A DNA stretch of 26,217 nt from an uncultured Dorea sp. GTDB lineage: Bacteria > Bacillota > Clostridia > Lachnospirales > Lachnospiraceae. This document shows positions 1-7,174 of this stretch, piece after piece. The notes under the pieces are model-generated. The model saw only the letters and a program-made list of their open reading frames with translations. It ran no database searches and had not been told where the DNA came from. The translations under genes were made by a program, and so were the position numbers. The first letter of the stretch is position 1. Every line of letters starts with the position of its first letter. The stretch covers positions 1 to 26,217 of the forward strand of contig URTM01000035.1 in NCBI GenBank assembly GCA_900550865.1, written 5' to 3'.

Positions 1-190
1 GGGTCAAAAGGTCAAAAAGCCGTTCATGCTTGCATGATAAGGCTTTTGAACTTGGGCCCCACTAAACATGAGAAAGTAGCGATTTACGCAGTAAATCAGC
101 GGATTTCGAATGTTTATAGAATTGCGGGAGCTGCTTTGCAGCGGAACAATTCGTAGGCATCAGTTGGGGGCAAAAGACCTTTTGACCCCA
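1..190. repeat. MITE-like structured non-coding element with terminal inverted repeats
   Basis: The segment starts with GGGTCAAAAGGTC (1-13) and ends with its exact reverse complement (176-188), so it has at least 13-bp perfect terminal inverted repeats. The left end may be cut by the window edge. The interior is a chain of hairpins: AAAAGCC/GGCTTTT (15-21/41-47) enclosing TCATGC/GCATGA, then GATTTAC-gca-GTAAATC (80-96), then GAATTG/CAATTC enclosing GCTGC-ttt-GCAGC (about 119-152), then CAAAAG-ac-CTTTTG (170-183). No reading frame is supported. This is the form of a non-autonomous miniature element or a structured intergenic repeat. I cannot name a family, and no transposase in the window has matching ends. 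Confidence 0.6.
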
Positions 191-324
191 ACATCATGTC
201 ATTTAGTTAGGCTTACAATTGGATCTACATTACTGCCATCAAAAAATGACAGGCAAAAACTAATCTTATTATAACACTATTAAGTCCTGTTTTTACTCAT
301 ATTTATATAAAGAAGATCAAATAA

Positions 325-367
325 TAAAAAAACTGCGATAATAACCTTCACGCTATTACCACAGTTT
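325..367 (-). terminator. Rho-independent terminator of cstA
   Basis: On the minus strand, AAACTGTGGTAATA (354-367) can pair along its full length with the segment at 330-343 (14 pairs, two of them G-U, loop of 10). A run of seven or eight T follows (325-332). It sits about 35 bases past the cstA stop codon. Confidence 0.8.
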
Positions 368-401
368 CTCTTATATGTTCTTATTATCAATAAAATAATG
401 A

Positions 402-2096
402 TTAAGCTGTTGCTTTCTTATCATCTTTCTCAAGCAGTTTCTTCACTCCCTGAATTGCAACCAGCACACCAAGGATCAGAAGCAGTACAGCGAAGATCAG
501 CTGTAATGTAGTTCCAAGATCCAGCCCTGTTGTCATGAATGCTTTTGTCAGTTTTACGATTGTCATGCTAAGTGCTGTAAATGTAACTGCCATCATGAAT
601 ACCATTGGTCCCCAGAGCATGAATCCCTGACGTTTTGTCTTCTTAAGGAATACTGCGCAGGCTACCAGTGCCAGTACGGATAACAGCTGGTTGGCTGAAC
701 CGAACAGAGGCCAGATCTCTGCATATCCGACTTTTGTCAGGAAATATGCAAGTACCAGTGTAATGATTGTTGCGAAGTATTTATTTGTTACTACTTTTAA
801 GAATGGACTCATGTTATCCTGATCTACATCATCATCGAGGAAGAATTCCTGGAATGACAGACGGCCTACTCTGGCTACGGAATCCAGAGAAGTCAGTGCA
901 AATGCGGATACTGCCAGGTTGATCAGCGTAAATACAAGTGAGTGTGGCAGTCCGATGACTGACAGGAAGTTCGCAATCGCTCCGGCGAAAATCTGAGGCT
1001 GTGTTGTCAGTCCCTGTGCTGCTGCTTCACCTTTGGCAAAAGATGCAACTGCGATCAGTGCGATAACTGCAAGCATACTTTCCATTAACATTGCTCCGAA
1101 TGATACAGGAAGCATGTTCTTCTCATTCTTAATCTGTTTGGATGCTGTACCGGAAGATACCAGTGAATGGAAACCGGAAACCGCACCACAAGCGATCGTT
1201 ACAAATAAGATTGGGAACATATACTGTCCATCTACGTTAAAGCTTGTGAATGCCTGAAGGTTACAAGATGGATTTGCTACAAATACACCAACAATCGCAC
1301 CAACAATCATAAAAATCAAAAGGTAACTATTCAGATAGTCACGAGGCTGAAGAAGTGCCCATACAGGAGCGACACTGGCAATCAGGATGTAAACGAAGAT
1401 GATGAGATGCCATGCATCCAGTCCTACATACATTGGGAAGTGAAGTCCCAGTGCGATTGCTGCTACCAATAATACGATTGCAACTGCTGTATTAATCCAC
1501 TTGTTGAATTTCGTATACTTCAAAAACATTCCAAGTCCGACTGCTTCTAAGATAAATATCATAGAAGTAGTTGCGACTGCACCGTTAGCTGCAATTTTTG
1601 TTACTTTTCCGGCTTCACTTACTGAGAATCCATTAAAGGTTCCGGCTACAACATCAGCAAAAGCTGCAACGACCAGAATACAAAACAGCCAGCAGAATAA
1701 CAGGAATAATTTCTTACCTAATTTTCCGATATATTCTTCGATGATATATCCGATTGTACGTCCTTTATTCTTTACAGATGCATACATAGATGCGAAATCC
1801 TGAACGGCTCCAAAGAATACCCCTCCGATTAAGATCCACAAAAGTACCGGAAGCCATCCGAAGATTGCTGCCTGGATCGGTCCATTGATCGGACCTGCAC
1901 CTGCGATTGATGCAAACTGATGACCGAATACGACGTTCGTATCGGCCGGTACATAGTCAACCCCGTCTTCCATCTCATATGCCGGAGTTTTGGCATTTGG
2001 GTCAATGCCCCATTTGTTCTGGAGATAACGACCATAAAGAAGATATGCTCCACCAAGCACAACAATGGCAATGATCATCATTAATATTCCACTCAT
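402..2096 (-). CDS. cstA: CstA-family carbon starvation/peptide or pyruvate transporter
   Basis: A 564-residue polytopic membrane protein of the CstA family, whose E. coli members CstA and BtsT move peptides or pyruvate. The family signature is seen as FGHQFASIAGAGPINGPIQA around residues 57-76, followed by about 14-16 hydrophobic segments. The hydrophilic stretch FLDDDVDQDN between late helices is also visible. The length fits the shorter Firmicutes form rather than the roughly 700-residue E. coli protein. I chose the ATG at 2094-2096 because AGAGGG precedes it at suitable spacing and the protein then begins directly with a helix (MSGILMMIIAIV). A longer in-frame start would run back through the leader terminator. 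The gene stands alone, with a T-box leader upstream and a terminator downstream. Substrate is not determinable from sequence. Confidence 0.92.
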   Translation of the reverse strand: MSGILMMIIAIVVLGGAYLLYGRYLQNKWGIDPNAKTPAYEMEDGVDYVPADTNVVFGHQFASIAGAGPINGPIQAAIFGWLPVLLWILIGGVFFGAVQDFASMYASVKNKGRTIGYIIEEYIGKLGKKLFLLFCWLFCILVVAAFADVVAGTFNGFSVSEAGKVTKIAANGAVATTSMIFILEAVGLGMFLKYTKFNKWINTAVAIVLLVAAIALGLHFPMYVGLDAWHLIIFVYILIASVAPVWALLQPRDYLNSYLLIFMIVGAIVGVFVANPSCNLQAFTSFNVDGQYMFPILFVTIACGAVSGFHSLVSSGTASKQIKNEKNMLPVSFGAMLMESMLAVIALIAVASFAKGEAAAQGLTTQPQIFAGAIANFLSVIGLPHSLVFTLINLAVSAFALTSLDSVARVGRLSFQEFFLDDDVDQDNMSPFLKVVTNKYFATIITLVLAYFLTKVGYAEIWPLFGSANQLLSVLALVACAVFLKKTKRQGFMLWGPMVFMMAVTFTALSMTIVKLTKAFMTTGLDLGTTLQLIFAVLLLILGVLVAIQGVKKLLEKDDKKATA

Positions 2097-2134
2097 AAAA
2101 CAATCCCTCTTCTTTCTCTTTAAAGTAAATATAT

Positions 2135-2172
2135 AAAAAAACGCCTTCGCTATCCTTTCGGATAACAAAGGC
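2135..2172 (-). terminator. T-box expression-platform terminator
   Basis: On the minus strand GCCTTTGTTATCC (2160-2172), loop GAAA and GGATAGCGAAGGC (2143-2155) form a 13-bp stem with one mismatch-like G-U position. Seven T follow (2135-2141). It lies between the T-box core and the cstA ribosome binding site, where regulated termination is expected. Confidence 0.85.
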
Positions 2173-2430
2173 GGAATATTCTTCCGTGGTACCACTTCGT
2201 ATTACTGCAGTCATCACTAACCACAACCACTTGTTACTGTCAAAATATCTAACAGTTTCTTCTGTAACGTGAAGACAACGTCCCGGCTTACTCGATACCT
2301 GACTATGTTGATTCTTCCAACCTGTATATTTCAGCGGGATGCTCCTGGGTGATATCATAAAATACTTTCTGCCGTTTCACACCATCCAACGGCTCTCTGA
2401 ATTCCAGTTAACTTTTATGACGTATCCCTT
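2135..2430 (-). promoter_or_regulatory. T-box riboswitch leader upstream of cstA
   Basis: Read on the minus strand, the leader has the Stem I distal hairpin GCCGTT-ggatggtgtga-AACGGC preceded by AGAGAG (2369-2397). Next come ACCCAGGAGC, then GAGTAAGCCGGGACG and CGTTA. The T-box core AGTGGTACCACGG lies at 2184-2196 and is followed by the terminator at 2135-2172. GATAC near 2422-2426 can pair with GTATC at 2294-2298 to close Stem I. T-boxes sense uncharged tRNA and permit read-through when one amino acid is scarce. I could not assign the specifier codon with confidence, so the amino acid is open. The 5' boundary is approximate. Confidence 0.85.
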
Positions 2431-2469
2431 TCATTGCATTTCTTATTTACTTTTTTTAGCTTACTTAAT

Positions 2470-2498
2470 GTTTTACACTTTTTTCTTGTAAAGTGCAA
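2470..2498 (-). promoter_or_regulatory. Candidate sigma-A promoter of cstA
   Basis: TTGCAC (2493-2498), a 17-bp spacer and TAAAAC (2470-2475) would start transcription near 2463, just upstream of the T-box leader. Both boxes are weak matches, and the site overlaps a short CACTTT/AAAGTG inverted repeat. Confidence 0.35.
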
Positions 2499-2519
2499 GA
2501 GTGGAATTAAACATAATTT

Positions 2520-2543
2520 ACAAAAATAGAATTCTATTTTTGT
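2520..2543. repeat. 24-bp perfect palindrome between the rib operon end and the cstA promoter
   Basis: The 24 bases are their own exact reverse complement, centred on GAATTC with A5/T5 flanks and outer AC/GT. The palindrome lies 13 bases beyond the stop codon of the HAD gene and about 20 bases upstream of the putative cstA -35 box. It could be a weak AT-rich terminator for the riboflavin operon or a symmetric operator. The sequence alone does not decide. Confidence 0.55.
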
Positions 2544-2556
2544 GCATTTTTTCACA

Positions 2557-3201
2557 TTATATGATTCCGATTATCTCTTCTACCGATTTCACAAAATAAT
2601 CTGCCCCATCCAGTTCTCCCTTCTCACCATAGCCATACAGACATCCGATGAACGGACTTTTACAGGATCTGGCACATTCCAAATCCTGTCTTCTGTCTCC
2701 GATTACCAGATAAGATCCCGGATAGTCCTGGATAACTTCCTGCACGATCTCCGTCTTAGGGCAGAATCCATACGATTCACAGTCATAAAACTGTTCAAAC
2801 CATCTTTCCATTCGGAATTCTTCCCAATGTGCTTTGCGGTATGCCACTTTACAGTTGCTTAAGATCACAAGATGATATCCTCTGTTCTTCAAAGCTGTGA
2901 GCATCTCTTCCGCTCCCGGATACCACACTGCCCGGTGCTTCCTGATCTGCCTGACCATGGAATCTCCCACGATCGCACTCGCCTGATCTTTGTATCTCTG
3001 ATCTAATTCCGGCAGAAATGTATCCCACATTTCTTTGCTGTTTAAGCCCAGCCATCCTGCGATCTGTGCCGTCTCTATCTTCTGTTCCTCTACAACATTC
3101 TGTTCTGTCAACCACTGATAAGCTTCCCTGAATGCCGGTTCATAGATTCCAATAGTATTATGTATCGTTCCATCATAATCAAAAATGATTGTTTTTACCA
3201 T
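2557..3201 (-). CDS. HAD-superfamily phosphatase, last gene of the riboflavin operon
   Basis: A 214-residue haloacid-dehalogenase phosphatase. Motif I is FDYDGT (D8 nucleophile, D10 acid/base), motif II is VILSN (S115), motif III is the lysine in CPKTEI (K139) and motif IV is GDRRQD (D169, D173). A helical cap lies between motifs I and II, as in subfamily IA (phosphoglycolate-phosphatase-like). I use the ATG at 3199-3201 because AGGTG lies six bases before it; the alternative GTG at 3208-3210 lacks a good site. Its ribosome binding site abuts the ribH stop, so it is cotranscribed and probably translationally coupled. HAD enzymes such as E. coli YbjI/YigB and B. subtilis YcsE remove the phosphate from 5-amino-6-ribitylaminouracil phosphate. 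Location suggests that job here; a generic sugar-phosphate phosphatase is the alternative. Confidence 0.88.
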   Translation of the reverse strand: MVKTIIFDYDGTIHNTIGIYEPAFREAYQWLTEQNVVEEQKIETAQIAGWLGLNSKEMWDTFLPELDQRYKDQASAIVGDSMVRQIRKHRAVWYPGAEEMLTALKNRGYHLVILSNCKVAYRKAHWEEFRMERWFEQFYDCESYGFCPKTEIVQEVIQDYPGSYLVIGDRRQDLECARSCKSPFIGCLYGYGEKGELDGADYFVKSVEEIIGII

Positions 3202-3214
3202 CGGCTGCACCTGA

Positions 3215-3688
3215 TTAAAGCTGCTTTATCAGATTTACCATCTCAATTGCAGACAACGCACAGTCATATCCTTTATTTCCGGCTTTACTTCCTGCACGTG
3301 CGATAGCCTGTTCGATGTTCTCTGTGGTAATCACCCCGAATAATACCGGAATTCCTGTTGCAAGTTCAACCTGTGCGATTCCTTTGGCTGATTCATTGCA
3401 CACCAGATCATAGTGGGAAGTATCCCCGCGGATAACTGCTCCCACGCAGATAACTGCATCATACTTTCCGGACTGTGCCATCTTCTGTGCAGTCAGCGGA
3501 ATCTCAAATGCTCCCGGTACCCATGCAGCTGTAATGTTCTCTTCTTCTACCCCATGTCTTACCAGCCCGTCGACGGCTCCGCCTAATAACTTGTTCACAA
3601 TGATCTCATTGAATCTGGCAGCCACGATTCCGACTTTCATTCCCTCCGGTGCTACTACTTTTCCTTCTACTAAATTGATCTGTCTCAT
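3215..3688 (-). CDS. ribH: 6,7-dimethyl-8-ribityllumazine synthase
   Basis: Lumazine synthase (157 residues, the usual length) condenses 5-amino-6-ribitylaminouracil with 3,4-dihydroxy-2-butanone 4-phosphate in the cytoplasm. Visible motifs are the substrate-binding AARFNE near residue 23, PGAFEIP (58-64), GAVIRGDTSHYD with the catalytic-region histidine H92, and TTENIEQAIARAGSKAGNKG in the C-terminal half. GGAGG precedes the ATG at good spacing. It lies 32 bases after ribBA and 13 bases before the HAD gene, in a single transcription unit. Confidence 0.97.
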   Translation of the reverse strand: MRQINLVEGKVVAPEGMKVGIVAARFNEIIVNKLLGGAVDGLVRHGVEEENITAAWVPGAFEIPLTAQKMAQSGKYDAVICVGAVIRGDTSHYDLVCNESAKGIAQVELATGIPVLFGVITTENIEQAIARAGSKAGNKGYDCALSAIEMVNLIKQL

Positions 3689-3720
3689 GATTTCTTCCTC
3701 CTGTTATTCATTAAATCTTT

Positions 3721-4938
3721 TTATAATTCTATTTCTTTGAAAATGTGTCCCATCTTTTCCTGTTTTGTCTGCATGTATTTCAGATCATACTTCTGCGGCG
3801 GAATCTCCAGCGGTACTCTTTCATTAATCTTCAGTCCGAATCCACCAAGTCCATAGACTTTGTCCGGATTATTCGTCAGAAGTCTCAATGACTTCACTCC
3901 GAGATCCGATAATATCTGCGCTCCGATCCAGTACTCTCTGAGATCCGGTGCAAATCCTAACTTTACATTGGCCTCTACCGTATCATATCCCTGCTCCTGC
4001 AGTGCATATGCTTTGATCTTATTGAGCAGCCCGATTCCTCTGCCTTCCTGTCTCATGTAAAGAATGATCCCTCTGCCTTCTGCTTCTACCTGACGCATCG
4101 CAGTCTGAAGCTGCAGACCACAGTCACATCTAAGTGAACCAAATGCATCACCTGTCAGACACTCCGAATGCACCCTGCAAAGTACATCTTCACCGTCTCC
4201 GATATCACCTTTTACCAGCGCAAGATGATGTTCTCCTGTAATATCATTGATATATCCGTGAAGTCTGAAATCTCCATACTGTGTCGGAAGGTCTGCAACC
4301 GCCTCTTCTTTTACATGTTTTTCATGGATTCTCATGTAATCCTGAAGATCACGGATCGTAATAAATGTAAGATTATGCTCTTTTGCAAGTTCCCACAACT
4401 GTGGTGTGCGCATCATTGTGCCATCTTCTTTCATAATCTCACAGCACACGCCGCATTCTTTCAATCCAGCCAGTCTCACCAGATCAGTCGTTGCCTCTGT
4501 GTGTCCGTTCCGCACCAGGACTCCGCCTTTTCTGGCAATGAGTGGAAATACATGTCCCGGTCTTCTGAAATCTTCCGGCTTCGCATCTTCATCCACACAT
4601 TTTATGATTGTATAGGAACGTTCTGCTGCCGAAATACCTGTCGTCGTATCAACATGGTCCACTGCAACGGTAAATGCTGTGCTGTGATTATCGGTATTCT
4701 CCGCAACCATCGGAGGCAAGTTAAGCCTTGCTGCAATTTCCGCACTCATCGGTGTACAGATAAGCCCTTTCGCATAAGTCGCCATAAAATTAATATTCTC
4801 CTGTGTTGCAAACTCTGCTGCACATACCAGATCTCCTTCGTTCTCTCTGTCCGGATCATCTGTAACCAGAATAACCTTTCCTTCCCTCAGATCCCTCAGT
4901 GCCTCTTCGATTGTATTGTACTGATTGTTTTGTGACAT
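3721..4938 (-). CDS. ribBA: Bifunctional DHBP synthase / GTP cyclohydrolase II
   Basis: A 405-residue fusion catalysing both entry branches of riboflavin synthesis. Residues about 1-205 are the 3,4-dihydroxy-2-butanone 4-phosphate synthase domain, with DDPDRENEGD (27-36), RPGHVFPL (126-133) and HTE (146-148). Residues about 206-405 are GTP cyclohydrolase II, with RVHSECLTGDAFGSLRCDCG carrying the zinc cysteines C260, C271 and C273. MRQEGRGIGL and TNNP follow. Both active sites look complete. The start ATG has AGGAGG upstream. The gene lies 18 bases after ribE in the operon. Confidence 0.97.
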   Translation of the reverse strand: MSQNNQYNTIEEALRDLREGKVILVTDDPDRENEGDLVCAAEFATQENINFMATYAKGLICTPMSAEIAARLNLPPMVAENTDNHSTAFTVAVDHVDTTTGISAAERSYTIIKCVDEDAKPEDFRRPGHVFPLIARKGGVLVRNGHTEATTDLVRLAGLKECGVCCEIMKEDGTMMRTPQLWELAKEHNLTFITIRDLQDYMRIHEKHVKEEAVADLPTQYGDFRLHGYINDITGEHHLALVKGDIGDGEDVLCRVHSECLTGDAFGSLRCDCGLQLQTAMRQVEAEGRGIILYMRQEGRGIGLLNKIKAYALQEQGYDTVEANVKLGFAPDLREYWIGAQILSDLGVKSLRLLTNNPDKVYGLGGFGLKINERVPLEIPPQKYDLKYMQTKQEKMGHIFKEIEL

Positions 4939-4956
4939 TCTATTTATCCTCCTGTT

Positions 4957-5610
4957 CTAAAATCCGAATTCCTGCAAAAATTCCATCGTAATTCCGGATT
5001 CTTTTTTCTCTTCTTCACTCTTTCCAAGACCTAACAGCCTTTCTACGTATTTTCCGATCACATCATTCTCCAGATTCACCGGATCGCCCGGCACTTTTTC
5101 CAAAAGCGTCGTTTCTTCTCCTGTATGCGGGATAACCGATACCTGAAATCCCTCTTCATCTACTTTTGCCACGGTCAGACTGATGCCGTCTATACAGATG
5201 GATCCTTTTTCCACGATCAGATGTAATATCTGCGGCGATGTTCCGATAGATACCCAGATGGCATTCTCCTCCCGGACCAGAGACCGGATCACGCCGGTTC
5301 CGTCAATATGGCCGCTTACGATATGTCCTCCGAATCTTCCGTCTGCCGCCATTGCCCGTTCCAGATTCACCTGACTTCCGGCTTTACAGCTTCCCAGACT
5401 GCTTCTCCTGATGGTCTCTGCCATCACATCTGCAGTAAATCCATCCGGCTGAAGCGATGTAACAGTCAGACACACTCCATTGACTGCGATACTGTCACCG
5501 ATCTTCGTTCTTTCCAATACCTTCTTCGCCCTGACTGCCAGAACTCCCGACTCTCCGGTCAGCTGCATATAGCGGACCGTTCCTTTCTCTTCTACGATTC
5601 CTGTAAACAT
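4957..5610 (-). CDS. ribE: Riboflavin synthase alpha chain
   Basis: Riboflavin synthase (217 residues) dismutates two 6,7-dimethyl-8-ribityllumazine molecules to riboflavin. It opens with the invariant MFTGIVEEKG and has two lumazine-binding repeats, about 1-96 and 97-195; the second opens with GGHIVSGHIDGTG. VNGVCLTV and IDGISLTV are the equivalent segments of the two halves. The short charged tail (EEEKKESGITMEF) is slightly longer than in many homologues. The start codon and its AGGAGG site lie inside the end of ribD, a 19-base overlap that implies coupled translation. The B. subtilis name for this gene is also ribE. Confidence 0.96.
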   Translation of the reverse strand: MFTGIVEEKGTVRYMQLTGESGVLAVRAKKVLERTKIGDSIAVNGVCLTVTSLQPDGFTADVMAETIRRSSLGSCKAGSQVNLERAMAADGRFGGHIVSGHIDGTGVIRSLVREENAIWVSIGTSPQILHLIVEKGSICIDGISLTVAKVDEEGFQVSVIPHTGEETTLLEKVPGDPVNLENDVIGKYVERLLGLGKSEEEKKESGITMEFLQEFGF

Positions 5611-6740
5611 GGCCCCTCCTGTTCTTTTTCACATACCTGGCAGATTATCCTGATATCTTCACCGATCTGGCAGATATCCGTACATTTCAGTTTCAATGCT
5701 TCTGAGGGAAGTCCGATGCCGATCCCTTCCACCGGTGTCTTACTGTTCTTTCCGCCAAATAACTTTGGTGCGATAAAACAGTGTACCTCTTTTACTATTC
5801 CTGCCCGCAGTGCACTATCGTTCAGTGTGCCCCCACCTTCCAGCAAAATACTGTCAATGCCCTCATTTCCAAGATATGTCATCAGCTTTTTAAGGTCTAT
5901 CTGACCTTTTTCATCCGGACAGCAGACAGTATCCACGCCTTTCGCATGTAACTGTTCTATTTTTTTTGTTATTTTTTCTGTTATTTCTTCGTTCTCTTCC
6001 CGTCCTGCATAAGCCACGATCGTCCGGTACTCTTTTGCACTTCTTACGATCTGGCTGTCAAGCGGTATCCTAAGACTGCTGTCGCATACTATCCTGACCG
6101 GGCTTTTCCATCCTTCCACCCGGACATTCAACATCGGATCATCCGCAAGTACAGTCCCGATACCTGCCATAATACCCATATAGCGGTGCCGCATATGCTG
6201 CACTTCCTGCCTGGCCGTTTCTCCTGTGATCCACTTCGATGCACCTGTCTTTGTCGCAATTTTCCCATCCAGTGTCATGGCATATTTCATCACTACATAC
6301 GGTGTCTTCGTCGTAATATAATGAAAGAACACCGGGTTCAGACGGTCACATTCTTCCCGCATAAAATCCTGAACTACTGTAATTCCTGATTCACGCAATA
6401 TCTGTGCACCTTTCCCTGCCACCTTTGGATTCGGATCCCTGGAACCAATCACCACTTTTTTGATCTTCTGTTCTATGATTGCTTCCGTACACGGCGGTGT
6501 CTTGCCATAATGACAGCATGGTTCCAGCGTAACATAAATTGTCGCACCCTCTGCCGATTCTGTAAGCGATGCGATCGCATTGCGCTCTGCATGAAGTTCT
6601 CCGCATTTTTTATGATAACCTTCCCCGATGATCCGGCCGTCTTTTACGATCACCGCACCTACCATGGGATTCGGATTCGTCCATCCTTCTCCTTTTTTTG
6701 CAAGCTGGATTGCCCGGAGCATGTATTCCTGATCCGTCAT
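5592..6740 (-). CDS. ribD: Bifunctional pyrimidine deaminase / reductase RibD
   Basis: A 382-residue protein that deaminates and then reduces the GTP cyclohydrolase II product to 5-amino-6-ribitylaminouracil 5'-phosphate. The N-terminal deaminase domain has the zinc site HAE (H50, E52) with PCCHYGKTPPC (C75, C84). TNPNPMVGAVIV precedes it. The reductase domain follows from about residue 148 (VVMKYAMTLDGKIAT, GEGGGT-type motif LLEGGGTLN). The product is still phosphorylated, so a separate phosphatase is needed. This is the first gene of the operon, with AGAAGGAAG upstream of its ATG. Confidence 0.96.
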   Translation of the reverse strand: MTDQEYMLRAIQLAKKGEGWTNPNPMVGAVIVKDGRIIGEGYHKKCGELHAERNAIASLTESAEGATIYVTLEPCCHYGKTPPCTEAIIEQKIKKVVIGSRDPNPKVAGKGAQILRESGITVVQDFMREECDRLNPVFFHYITTKTPYVVMKYAMTLDGKIATKTGASKWITGETARQEVQHMRHRYMGIMAGIGTVLADDPMLNVRVEGWKSPVRIVCDSSLRIPLDSQIVRSAKEYRTIVAYAGREENEEITEKITKKIEQLHAKGVDTVCCPDEKGQIDLKKLMTYLGNEGIDSILLEGGGTLNDSALRAGIVKEVHCFIAPKLFGGKNSKTPVEGIGIGLPSEALKLKCTDICQIGEDIRIICQVCEKEQEGPCLQES

Positions 6741-6764
6741 TTCTCTTCCTTCTTTCTTAGTTAT

Positions 6765-6794
6765 ACAAAAACCCCTGCAGGATACCTACAGGGG
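6765..6794 (-). terminator. Second terminator in the ribD leader
   Basis: On the minus strand CCCCTGTAGG, loop TAT, CCTGCAGGGG forms a ten-base-pair stem with one G-U pair, followed by TTTTTGT. It lies only about 25 bases before the ribD start codon and downstream of another terminator at 6835-6870. Confidence 0.75.
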
Positions 6795-6834
6795 AAATGA
6801 TCTGTTACATGTAACTGACAAATGATCTGTTAAC

Positions 6835-6870
6835 CAAAAAAGCTCTGAAATGGATCACCATCTCAGAGCT
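6835..6870 (-). terminator. First terminator in the ribD leader (FMN riboswitch expression platform)
   Basis: On the minus strand AGCTCTGAGATGG (6858-6870), loop TGAT and CCATTTCAGAGCT (6841-6853) form a 13-bp stem with one mismatch-like pair, followed by TTTTTT. It begins about 35 bases after the end of the FMN aptamer, the usual place for ligand-induced termination. Two AAATGATCTGTTA repeats (6795-6807 and 6820-6832) lie between it and the second terminator. Confidence 0.8.
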
Positions 6871-6904
6871 CAGACACTACATTCATCTATTAAAACAACT
6901 GTAC

Positions 6905-7015
6905 CATCATCTTCTCTCATCCAGACTATACTGTCGGCTCCGGAATCACACCGGATCATGCCTCTCGGCCCGCGGGCTTTACCGCCGGTAGGGAATCACA
7001 CCCTGCCCTGAAGAT
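6905..7015 (-). promoter_or_regulatory. FMN riboswitch (RFN element)
   Basis: Read on the minus strand it begins ATCTTCAGGGCAGGGTG, continues with ATTCCCTACCGGCGG and then AAGCCCGCGGGCCGAGAGGC. It continues with GATCCGGTGTGATTCCGGAGCCGAC and ends AGTCTGGATGAGAGAAGAT. ATCTTC (7010-7015) pairs with GAAGAT (6909-6914) as the closing P1 stem. This matches the conserved RFN aptamer. FMN binding would favour the downstream terminators and shut off the rib operon. Confidence 0.97.
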
Positions 7016-7027
7016 TTCGTTTTTTTT

Positions 7028-7056
7028 ATCATAATACTTTATATATCATTTGTAAA
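7028..7056 (-). promoter_or_regulatory. Sigma-A promoter of the riboflavin operon
   Basis: TTTACA (7051-7056), an exact 17-bp spacer and TATGAT (7028-7033), each a 5/6 consensus match. The predicted start, about 7021, is a few bases before the FMN aptamer. Confidence 0.8.
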
Positions 7057-7090
7057 GCAAAAGTTTGGAAATAGCAAACTCCTTTTCACA

Positions 7091-7130
7091 TTGATTTCAT
7101 CTGCCAATTTTGTTATTCTATACGTATAGA
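7091..7130 (+). promoter_or_regulatory. Candidate promoter with overlapping palindromic operator for the c-di-GMP gene
   Basis: TTGATT (7091-7096), a 17-bp spacer and TATTCT (7114-7119) form a weak sigma-A promoter 55 bases before the gene. A perfect 14-bp palindrome TCTATACGTATAGA (7117-7130) overlaps the -10 box and the expected start site, where a repressor would block initiation. The rib operon promoter is divergent, about 40 bases away. Confidence 0.4.
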
Positions 7131-7174
7131 TTATTGTTACCCGGAAACACGTAAAATCTAAAGGAAATCAAATT

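Noticed and set aside
1..190. CRISPR array or tRNA-like structure
   Set aside because: The hairpins differ from one another with no regular repeat-spacer pattern, and no cloverleaf with T-arm consensus is present.
2002..2358. 118-codon frame and the long N-terminal form of cstA across the leader
   Set aside because: Both read through the T-box core and terminator. The RNA element explains this sequence better, and a well-placed start exists at 2096.
4168..4935. 255-codon open frame on the plus strand
   Set aside because: It is wholly antisense to ribBA, has an implausible cysteine- and histidine-rich composition and no ribosome binding site.
5308..5904. 198-codon open frame on the plus strand
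   Set aside because: It is antisense to the ribE/ribD junction, which is fully coding on the other strand with recognised motifs.
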